This document shows positions 35,801 to 45,942 of a DNA stretch of 64,000 nt, piece by piece. The translations under genes were made by a program, and so were the position numbers. Position 1 is the first letter of the stretch. Each line of letters starts with the position of its first letter. The DNA comes from Vanilla planifolia (Eukaryota > Streptophyta > Magnoliopsida > Asparagales > Orchidaceae): positions 29,671,630 through 29,735,629 of the forward strand of contig CM043874.1 of the NCBI GenBank assembly GCA_023846275.1, written 5' to 3'. The notes below the pieces were generated by a model. That model did no database searches and was not told the DNA's origin. It worked only from the letters and a program-made list of their open reading frames with translations.

Positions 35801-36445
35801 CTAGGATTACCTAAGACAACAAGACGATTTGATTCAATCTTTGTAGTCGTCGATAGATTTACTAAGATGGCTAGGTTTGTTCCATGTTATAAGACCTCAG
35901 ATGCATCTCATATTTCTAGACTTTTCTTTGACGAAATTGTCAAAATACATGGAGTACCTAAGACCATAGTATCTGATAGAGATGTTAGGTTCACATCACA
36001 TTTTTGGAGAACTTTATGGCAATCATTAGGAACAAAACTGAAATTCTCCACAGCTTATCATCCACAAACTGATGGCCAGACTGAAGTTGTCAACCGAAGT
36101 TTAGGAAACTTATTAAGAAGTTTAGTTGGTGATAATGTTAAAAATTGGGACTTACTTTTACCAAGAATAGAATATGCTTATAATAGCTCAGTCAATAGGA
36201 CAATTGGAATAAGCCCGTTCGAAGCCTATAACGGTTATAAGCCCCATAGTCCTATAGACTTAATTCCTTTACCTACACATACTCGTTCATCAGAATCAGC
36301 CATAGAATTTGCCGAACATATAAGGAATATTCATAAAAGTATAAAAGAAAAAATTAGTCTAAGCAATGAAACATATAAAAAATTGGCTGATGCACATAGA
36401 AAGAACAAGGAGTTTTCTGTGGGAGATTATACTGTTAGTCAATAA
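32849..36445 (+). CDS. pol: gag C-terminus-protease-RT-RNase H-integrase polyprotein (3' truncated)
   Basis: One open frame of about 1,199 codons continuing gag after the second TAG; it has no start codon of its own. Residue numbers below count the TTG at 32879 as 1. The gag end ([16 protein letters not shown]) is followed by a zinc knuckle, [14 protein letters not shown] (122-135), that binds RNA. The aspartic protease has [13 protein letters not shown] with catalytic Asp at 221. RT has [44 protein letters not shown] and the catalytic YFDD at 571-574. RNase H starts [16 protein letters not shown], with Asp 719. Integrase has an HHCC zinc finger ([10 protein letters not shown] to GCRNC), then catalytic Asp 972 (MDFVLGLP), Asp 1033 (VSDRDVRF) and Glu 1069 ([10 protein letters not shown]), with exact D-x35-E spacing. 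All catalytic residues are present. The frame ends at GDYTVSQ and two TAA codons, losing the integrase C-terminal end. Confidence 0.93.
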   Translation, partial: [1198 protein letters not shown]

Positions 36446-37870
36446 TAACAATAAATGAAAGACTGGGTATGAAACTCTATCCACCATGTTACCACCTGAA
36501 TTAGTTTAAGTACAAGAAATGACATCCCAAATTGCCCCTTCACTAGTACAAATATAAGAACTTTCTCTTACTCTCATAACCAGGTTCAACTTATCCTCCA
36601 ACCTAGGATTCACTACATAAAAAATCCCAAGAAGATTGCAGAGCACATTTTTTATTTTTTGCAAGATAATGGTGAACCCTTTTTACACTACTTGAGAAGG
36701 TTTGATATTGAGATTAATGGATCCAACTCAGATAATGATTAGATCATGCAAATGACTCTTATTAAAGGCCTCTACTTCAACGAACTCACCAAATCCTTCA
36801 ACAATGACTCAATGAATACCTTCAAAGAGTATCACAGGGCAAATTACTTGTTATATTATTAGCTCATAAGAAGACTACGAGAAGAAGCTGGCAAAGAGAA
36901 AGATGTCTCTTGGGTTTATTAAGAACCACAAGTAAAAGAAACCATGTGTTGTGGAATGCCTCTCTCACATACATACACACAAATCCAAGGGCAATCACTG
37001 CAATTCCAGCCATCCTCTCATTTGAATCTTTGGGAAAGGTATCCTAGGAAGAGATACTGGACGATCTCAAAAGGGAGGGCTAGTATTGGGTCACCTAGAA
37101 CTCAAGAAGAAGAAATTGAGCATAGACTTTCCCACCTCTGCAAGGACCATCAATCCTCCAAGCACAATATAAATTATTGTCGTGTCCTCTATGCCCTTAT
37201 ACAGATATCCTAATCAATGATAGAAAAAATCCCATCCTCTATCAAGAACAACTCCTCGAGATTGAGAGACAATGTCCCAAGCATAAGCATCCAAGCCCAA
37301 CATACGCCTACTCTTCCTAGGCAACCCATCGCAAATCCTAGAAAGGCACCTATGGATGATAACATCATCTAAGTTATCTACGAAGGCATCTAGGAAGCTT
37401 CTCATAAATCATCTCTTGACCAACTAAAAGTTGTTATATATTAGGAAGCTCACATTACTCCCCCAACATAGTCTTATTATCTTTGATTCCACAATTCTCT
37501 CACCTCTTACCAATTTGGAGGTTCATCGTGTCATTGTTGATACCAGAAACTCTACAAACATCATATTTCCTGCATATGAACAAGTGAAAATGGACAGGTC
37601 TCTCATTATTGCCTTATGGGGAGCCCACGTTGGATTCTTCTGAGTGGTAAGTCGTTCTAATGGCACCACTAATCTATGTCTAACTCAAGAGAGAGCAATG
37701 GAAGCTACCTAATGTGCATGACCTCTTTGAAGGTCATCAAGACTCCTTATGCTTACAATTGTATCTTCAAGTGAGCCACCCCTAATGCCTTTTAAACCAT
37801 ATTCTCCATCATGAACTTGTCCCTCCTCATTGATGAGATTTCTGGTTTAGATTAGTTATACAAATCTATT
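36446..37870 (+). pseudogene. Tat-like gypsy gag-protease remnant
   Basis: Decayed gag and protease of a Tat-type Ty3/gypsy element, directly after the truncated CRM-type element. The gag part (36636-36870) reads EHIFYFLQDNGEPFLHYLRR, FDIEINGSN, TLIKGLYFNELTKSF and NTFKEYHRANYLL, in the pattern of Tat gag (GE.L..Y..RF......). After a linker with EEEIEHRLSHLCKDH, the protease part (37500-37850) reads LTNLEVHRVIVDTRNSTNII, then YEQVKMDRSLI and, after a stop, VIKTPYAYNCIFK, stop, ATPNAF. The catalytic Asp of the DTG/DSG motif is kept (VDT) but the motif Gly is lost. Several stops and frameshifts occur. RT, RNase H and integrase are absent. Confidence 0.8.
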
Positions 37871-37997
37871 AAAAGATCACTAAATACAACACCCATCAAA
37901 GATTTATGGCTCACAAAGTATGAACAAATCAAGTAAATATCAAACTTTGTGAAAGATTACTTATACTTCAACTTTGTGAAGTAGAGTTTCTTTGAGC

Positions 37998-38006
37998 AAG
38001 GGGGAA
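37998..38006 (+). other. Polypurine tract-like AAGGGGGAA
   Basis: AAGGGGGAA is followed at once by TGATTTAGAACAAG, the layout of a plus-strand primer tract next to a 3' LTR. It fits the 3' end of the Tat-like remnant just upstream. No second LTR copy is available to confirm it. Confidence 0.45.
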
Positions 38007-39164
38007 TGATTTAGAACAAGAATAAGAAATTAAATATGAACATAAATATTATGAAGTGCCAAAAGACAAAGTATAATTTGGGCCTAATTATATAAAAAAA
38101 ATTATCATTGGCACATCACGTGAACCATGACATAGAGAGCTAATAATGGCATAAAGGAGCTAGTCATAAATTAATCAAGGAAAAATAAATTAAGTAATCA
38201 TGAAATATATCAACTTAGTTTTTGTTCTAATCTCAACTAAATTTTTTATAGTAGTTAGGTAACTAAGTATGAAGTCAAAGTGGTGGTTGGTGGCTCATGG
38301 TAGATGACTCATAATAAATTACACAAATTTTGTGGTATATTAATAAAAATATCTAAAATATTCAAAGATAATATAGAAGTCTTATATTCACTTTGGTGAG
38401 TGAATCTTTGCTTTTTTTATCCTCTCAACTCTATTTCTCTTCATTCCATTATATTTAACCCAAAAAATTACTTTATTTCATCCCATGTCCCGATCCCCTC
38501 TCTTTATACATCATTTGTACTATAAGAAATTTATGTATTTTTGGTATATTTTATTGATGCTTATTGTATTGTGATGATTGTTGCTTATATGCATGTTAGA
38601 CTTCTATATGAGTGTATATTCTTTGTTCAATCACATGATTTTCTTCTTGTAATTACTTTTACAACTACACTAATATTACATATAGTTGCATTTACATCAA
38701 CATAGACATGGGATATAAAGCGAATCTTGATGGTAATGTAAAGAATAAATAAGGAATTGAAATGATAATATTGAGAAAATTGGTCCTAATGAAATTTCTT
38801 CTTTATTAATTATGGTTTCATTGTTAATGAAAAAGGAATAAGGTTCTATGGGTTTTGGATTAAGTCAAGGAAACTCATGAAAGGTCTAAGCTGACATTGT
38901 TTAGTCTATAAAAGTGCACTCAGAGATAAAAAAATGTTGACATGATTAGCCCAATTATTGCAAATTAAGCCTAGATTTGTCTGGAACATTGGGTCAATGG
39001 TTGAAAAAGGTCAAGGTACTAATTAGTAGTAAAACATATTTAAAAAATAAGAAATAAGGGTTCAAATAATGTTATTGCAATACATTTTTAGCATATATAT
39101 GATTAACATTAATTGCAATGCTAATTATTATATTATGCTCACTTGGATGTGATATGGATTTTAT
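38007..39164 (+). other. Possible 3' LTR of Tat-like remnant, end not defined
   Basis: The sequence after the polypurine tract starts with TG and shows LTR-like landmarks: a TATAAAAG at about 38907 and CT-rich stretches near 38400. No partner copy exists in the window, so its right boundary is unknown. The remainder up to 39164 shows nothing else. Confidence 0.3.
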
Positions 39165-41739
39165 TAAACCCTTGATTGTGCACCATTTTTTAATAAGCAC
39201 AAACCATTGTGTTATGCTTGCTTGTGATTTTTCTTGAGTATGATTTAGACCATGTTTCTCAAGATCAAAAAGAGATTACTAAATTGGAGAGTTTGATTAA
39301 ATAATTTATAAAGCAATCTAGAAGTAAAGATATGTCAATAAGTGTTAACGACTTTGCTTAAGATTGGTTCAACTTTTAGATTTTGGAGCTAGTTAGATTT
39401 CTCCTTATGTGTTGGCTAAACTAGTTGGGAAACTTCATCTACATATTAGCTATGATTAGATTACCAAACTCTTCTTTCAAATTCTTAAGTGACAAAATTA
39501 GGCCTACATTACATGCATTCATTTGCTAAATATCATTTTAGTTTTGTTATGATCACTAGAACTATATTAGAACTTTATTAAATATCACTTCAAGTTGTGT
39601 TAAGTCTGGCTCAAGTCTTAGTTCAAAAAAAAATCTAGCTTAAAACATGTTAATTCAATCCATGCATTTCATTACTTATTGGTCATATAGTATAACATTT
39701 AGATGATTTTTATTCTAAGATGTGAATCTATATTAGAATCATACAAGTATAATGTATGCATCATACAGGTGCAACCACTACCTTGATTAAGATTGTCCAT
39801 AAAAAGTTGGTTGTATAAGGGATTGGTCATGTTTGAGTATTATCTAATCTCTAAAAATTGAGTTTCCACTTGCATCATTTGCATATGATGTATGCTTCAT
39901 GTAAATAATTGTGTATTTCATCTTAAGATTTGAGCTTAGTATTGGTTAGATATGTATGATTTCTATATCATACATTATGAAGTCTCTATGTCATAACACA
40001 CTTATATTGCATATTGATACCATTACAATAAAATACTAGTATGACTTCATTCTATTATTGTTTTATATATTATATAAATAAGAAGTATTTGTATCATAAT
40101 TATATGTTCATTAATTGACATATTATTACACTATTTGAGTATAACATTTGTGTCATATAAGTACATGAACTAATATATATAATTTCTCTACATATTATGA
40201 TGATTAATACATTAGACTTATGCGATCAATTTTAAAGCATAAAAGCATAAACTATCATTTTATTACAGTAATAATGTTGTACTTGTACTATCATAAAAAA
40301 TGTTTTCATGGTTATACAAAAAATATCTAAGTATTGAAATATTATGATGGTCCTCTTCATAATGTTTATTATCATACGATTATGATAGCTTGTGTCGTAT
40401 GATTATGATTAGTATTTAAATGAGATTAAATTAATATATGATCATACAAGTACTCATATTGTACAATCATATTATATAACTTTTTCTTGAGAACTCAATT
40501 TTTGTAAAAATATGTATCTTATAGAGAAAATCTATCTTAGGTATAATCTATACAAACCATAAATGTGAACTATTTTATACTAGTATGATCCATGTGATTG
40601 TCTAGTTTGATTTGTGTCTAAAATTATGGTTTGCTAACTAAATGAGAGTCATATATGACAAGAGTTATCTCAAATTTGTGTGATACATTATTTTAAACTA
40701 TAAGTTTTAGTGATATCATTTGATTGTCGAGACAACCATTATATGATCTTATTAGCATGATATAATTTTCTTAACATTTTATTATGATCTAAATCCCAAT
40801 AGTGTACTGGATGATTTGAACTTTTTGGGGAAGTAATTTTGGTCATTGTACTTTCTTTGTTGCATCAAAAGCACTTTATCATATAAATAAAGATGAGAAA
40901 ATATAAGAAAAATATTTTGTTTTAACTTTTAATATCTTAACCATGCCATTTGCTTAGTAATATTCTTAACTTACGATTGGAGCATTAAAATTTTCTCACA
41001 ATATCATTGTAAGCTTGGTTTGCATTTTATTTTCTTAGTGCATATTATTAATATTTTATCTCACTCATTTAGTAATTATATCACTTTTTTCTTGAAAGAT
41101 TAAGGTACAAGTTGTTATATAAATTGTTTAAAGTGTTGTATACCTTGGTATTTTAATTATTGTGATTGTACCAAGAAGTTAGCTTATGTGTTGCTATGTA
41201 TGGATTATCTGTAAGCTCAATGGAGCTACTACTGAATGTGCGATTTAGTTGGGATACTATTGTGAGCTTGGCGAAACTGTGTTTAAGTAAGTTGATCAAG
41301 TGTTATGAAGGTTTTAGAATTACCCACTAATTGGGAAAAATAAATTAGATTAATGAGAGCTTGGTTGGTCAATCGAGAGTAGATGTAGAAAATGGTTCCG
41401 CAAAACTACTTGAAATCTTATATGCCTCTTGCGCTATATATTCATGTGCTTTATTGCTTAGATTTACATATTTCAATTTAACTTATAATTAATAACAAAG
41501 TACTTGGAAAGGTAAAGGATTCATGAGAATCAAGTATTTCATGCCTAAATCAAATATAATAATATTAGATTAACATTGTGTTGTAAGGAATAAAGTATTG
41601 AAATGAAGGAATAGTTCTTTACAAGTAATTTGAAAAATTAAAAGGATAATTTTATTATTTGATATTGCTTTGGCAATCAACAAGTATTTAAAGATATACC
41701 AATTCAACCCTACTCTTGTGTCGTGCCAAGTTCTTTACA
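39165..41739 (+). repeat. Family B 5' LTR (about 2.6 kb)
   Basis: Matches 45943-47833 in order: TGATTGTGCACCATTT near the start, GGTTCAACTTTTAGATTTTGGAGC, AAGGTACAAGTTGTTATATAAATTG-like sequence, CCTTGGTATTTTA, and a TTGTGTCGTGCCAAGTTC end. It ends in TTACA directly before the PBS. About 670 bp (roughly 39960-40630), rich in ATCATACAAGTA-type motifs, is missing from the second copy. Confidence 0.75.
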
Positions 41740-41741
41740 TT

Positions 41742-41753
41742 TGGTATCAGATT
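41742..41753 (+). other. Primer binding site of family B element
   Basis: TGGTATCAGATT, two bases after the LTR end, matches the initiator-methionine tRNA site at its first ten positions. Confidence 0.75.
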
Positions 41754-43115
41754 GGGTTAAATCAATAGAAGCAATTCCTAAGTTAAGATCATCCACCTAT
41801 TTTTGAGTTGTGAATTGTTTTTATCATCATTGATTCAATAGATCGTCCTCTTTTGTTTGCAGGTGATCACTACTTATTTTGAAAAAATACTTTAAATCCC
41901 TTTATTTAAAATGTTGTGGATGGTTTATAAGATTATTTTACTAATCATTGCACTAGTCCTATTGATAGAAGTGATAGATCTAGAATTTTGGTTCAATAAA
42001 ATACAAGATAGACCAATTTATTTTGTGTTTTGTATCAATAAATTGGAAATAAAATCCATCATCAACTTGAGTTTATACGATGTAAGAATTAGACAGGTTG
42101 TATGGTAATAAATAATTCCATCATTTTGATGAATAAAAGAAGAAATTGAAGGACTAAAAGAAAAGGCACTAGAGAAATGAAAAGAAGCCAATCCAAGCAA
42201 CTCTAAACAAAGTCATTTAGATAATGGTATGCAGTCTATACCCTACTCTAGTAATTCTTTGTTTGAATATAATGATGACAATATTATTATTTCGAAGGAC
42301 TTGCTTGCAAGTATAGCAAGTTAATTAACATATATATTAACTTAAAAAAGAGATGTATTAAACAAAATTATTAAATTCATGCTCTTTAAACTCAATTTAC
42401 TAATGAAAAGAATTAACTACTTCAAGAGAAAAGCCACGTTGTATGTCTCTACCTCAAATACCTCACAAAATAAGTTGAATGATTGTGAAAAATTATTAGC
42501 AATGAGCAACTCTTGTGTTGATGCTTTAAAATCTAAAAGTGTTTAATTGAGAAAAGAGAGTAATGATTTTAAAAAAGAATTAACAAACTTTTTTATGATT
42601 GAAAAAGGACCTAGATGACTTGAGAATAAAAATTGTTAGTGTGCCTTCACATGTTTTCCCTTCTCATATTTATTCTTATTCACTTGTGCATTATCACGTT
42701 TAATCACTTATTTTTGTGAAAAAGATTATTGTTCATTAACATGTTATCTCTAATGCTCAATGCCATTGACATGTGCATAAACAAGCTTTATCTATACACA
42801 CTTGCATATTTAATTATTTTGTTTAGAATTTTATGCAATTATTATTATTTGCATGGTGTCATATCTGTTAATTTCCTTATTAGGAATTCCATCAACAAGA
42901 AAAATATGCATAGATTCTTAAAGATACGTATTTTAAACATATTTTTGCAAAATCATCTCTTCTACACACTACCACCTTTGAACCTAAGTTGGTTTTGGTT
43001 CCTAAGCTTAAAGATTAAGTAGTTGTGTAGGTTTGTCTCCATAATAAGGGCTTATGGAGACAAACCTTCTCTTATGAGCTATACTTGTATGTCACTTGAA
43101 AAAAATTAGATTTAG
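41754..43115 (+). pseudogene. copia gag remnant (family B)
   Basis: Decayed gag of the family B element. The downstream half shows a heptad-like Lys/Glu-rich stretch (KLNDCEKLLAMSNSCVDALK, then KESNDFKKELTN near 42475-42590), typical of the coiled-coil region in SIRE-type gag. Further on it shows TFEPKLVLVPKLKD and VCLHNKGLWRQTFSYELY (about 43030-43085), an eroded CCHC knuckle and its usual tail. The Cys/His positions are mostly lost. The assignment rests on layout and lineage context; the N-terminal part is not readable. Confidence 0.5.
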
Positions 43116-45942
43116 ATGTACATGTGGTCTTTTCTTTAATCAATTTAATTACATTGATAAAATCTAAGATTTAAGAGATAAGCTTAATCATCCATGTACT
43201 ATATATTACTCATGAAGAGGGAACTTTATCTAGATTTGTAAAATGATTGATAAAGTAAGGATGCTTGAAATATCTTACTTAAATCCTTTTTATTTAGATG
43301 ATTCTTTAAAGGAAATTATTTATATTAAAGAATGTATAAGTAGAGTTAATTTAATGCAATTGAATCAAACTTTCTGTTATATATCATTATGGCTGGGTTA
43401 CACATAAACTTGAAAAAGAGAGCGATTCAAGTTTGAGAATGTAAAGAATAGTCATGTTATGCAATGAAAGCATTTTCTTAATAGAAGAGAGATAAGAAAT
43501 TGAGATGAAAGATGGAATTAAAATCATCATGTGCTCATGTATGAATTTCTTATGATTGTAACTCACTTGACAAAATGTGTATGGTCCTAATCTAAATAAC
43601 AAAATTACTAAGAATTAATAACATTAACCATATATATTTAGATAGTTCTAGAACATACCTTCACATATTAAATCTTAAACCTCAATTATTATCTTAATTG
43701 GATGAGTTAAAGATGATAAGCATGGCTAAATCAAAGTAATTCTCTATTTGGAAAATCAAATAGCTGGTATAGTCAAGCCATTTATATGAAAAGTTAAGAA
43801 TTCTTGTGAATATTTAGTTCCATGACTCACTAAACTAAAAATGAGAATGTTTTTTGATAAACTTTGGAAGTTATAACTAATTAGATATGCATGATCCTTG
43901 CATTGTACTATATATATCATATGTCTTTAGTTGAGTTTAAGTATAATCAATGTTTCATATAAGTATGATTTAATTATAAATTTTACCTTTTAGTAATAGT
44001 TATATTTAATTATTTACTCTAGTTGATTGTAATTACTTGTATTTTTAATTGATATTTAAGAACTTAATTTTATATATCTACTTAATATTGATGCTTCTTT
44101 TGTTACTTAACTACTAGATGAACACAAAATCCAGAAGAAACAACATATTTGTATTATGCAACCTAGAAGTCTTGTTCAATATGTTTTCCTAATATTATAG
44201 TTGTATATTCTATTTTATAATAATAACTATGCCTATAATTTGCTTTTTTTGCATGTGTGCTTGATGGACACAATTTAGAGAAGAACTAAAAGTTTGAAGT
44301 ACTTTATGCTTGCACAGATCCATCTATTTGTTTTGTTTGTTAATTTGTTGAGAGCGTGAATTAGTATTTATGTTATTTTTTCGTATTAGATGAATGTATT
44401 TGGTATTACGATTAATGTTAAAATTCAAGAATTAAGGGGGAAAATGTTGGAAACTAATAATATTGTGAATTTTGTTTCTATTATTTTCCAACATAGTTTG
44501 GAACCCTTATTTAGGATAATTAGCTAGATAATGTATATATCTACGTATGTTAGATCTTGAATAAAGAGAAAATGATTAATGTCATATCATTGAATAAGCT
44601 AAAGAAGATTAGAAAAGATAGATTAAAGTTTTTTACTACTTAATATTCTTATCTACTGGATGTTTAAGTACTTCCATGAACATTAGATGTATGCATCATT
44701 CATATTGAGATGAGAACAATTTTTATTTTTAAATGGACAATCTAATTTAAGGATTGAGCAATTTTTATTGTAAGGATGGTTTAATTATTGATGAGGGTGT
44801 TATGTTGAATGTATGTGTGAGGGGAGAATGTTGTTCTATAATGCTTAACTTTTCTTTTGCTATATATTATAATGTATTTAAATGTGATGTTTAACTATGT
44901 TGTCACTATGAAATATGTTTGCTTCTATAATTTCAACAAGAAAACTTTATTGAGAGTGGCTCTACACCTAATGTTTCACATGACAATTAATAATTAGGAT
45001 AAATGTATCCAATCATGATGTAGTAAGGATTAATACTTATGATAACTTTGGTGAAAGTAAATTTTAACTAAAAGTAAAATTTGACTTTATTAAGACTTGT
45101 GTTTGATGAAAAATGAGTTACTTCTCTTTACTTGAGCTTATAATTTGAATGGTTATAAAAACTTAGGGGGAAAATATTCTATTATGTTGGTATGATACTT
45201 AGGTTGATTAGTTACTACAATGTTTGATTAACTTGGTTCTCAATAAGAACTCCTTATAGAGCTCTTTATTATAGCTTGATATTTATTTTAGCTTGCCACT
45301 ATCAATTAATGTTAGTGAAAAGAACCCTTGGACATTCATTGATAAATTTTGACAATAGTATTTCTTAGTCTCTAATGTGTAACTCTTATTATATCTTTTT
45401 GTGTTATTTGTTTTATGCCATTGAATTCATTCTAGGTAGGTAATTCAATCCTCATATTGAAGTAGTTATTATGTATTCTTGATCTTTAATTGTAAAACAT
45501 TCAATAATTAGTATGACAACTTCAAATAAGGCAGGGGATATGCTTAGAATTGATTGTTACTATTGGTCTATTATCGTTATGATATTGTTATGAATTGATT
45601 AAGACATGCTCTAGTGTTATGCTACTTCAAATTGTTACATATTCATCTTATCATGTGATATATTCAATGTAACATTTACTGAATAATATAATTGTGTTAT
45701 TGTATAGCTAAAATTGTCATTGCGCCCTTATGTTATAAACTTTTTAATATGATTATACAAGAAAAGTGATTGAAATGCAATGTAATTCATGTATTCTCAA
45801 TGTTTGTTATTAATTATTTTAACTACATACATTGAGATGGAACATTAATATAAGGAGAGCACTTGTGTGCTAACGTTATTTTATATCTTTTTATTTCATT
45901 ATTTGTTTAATGGTTTTATCATCATAAAAAAGTAGAGATTAT
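43116..45942 (+). other. Eroded family B interior with two PPT-like tracts
   Basis: No integrase or RT motif can be read. TTARGGGGGAAAAT occurs twice, at about 44431 and 45161, as in the region near the 3' end of SIRE elements, so part of the 3' region may be duplicated. Near 44446-44495 a TGTTGGAAA...TTTCCAACA inverted pair brackets 49 bp. A final purine-rich AAAAAAGTAGAGA lies just before the 3' LTR. Confidence 0.4.

Larger units (their letters stand above)
31043..36440 (+). mobile_element. CRM/Galadriel-type chromovirus, 3'-truncated
   Basis: Best-preserved element of the window. It consists of a 5' LTR (31043-32226), a PBS at 32231 and a gag-pol frame running to about 36440. The LTR begins TGATGAGGACATCATG, close to starts I recall for CRM-clade LTRs, and the RT block [12 protein letters not shown] and protease block [11 protein letters not shown] also fit the CRM/Galadriel side of chromoviruses. 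That lineage call is from memory of family features. The reading stops inside the post-integrase region (EFSVGDY). The GPY/F module, any chromodomain or CR motif, the polypurine tract and the 3' LTR are absent, and unrelated Tat-like sequence follows directly. The low decay compared with its neighbours marks it as the youngest long insertion here. Confidence 0.85.

Noticed and set aside
36944..37643. Short frames of 63-89 codons read as separate small genes
   Set aside because: The plus-strand ones are pieces of one decayed Tat-like gag-protease frame, and the minus-strand one is its antisense.
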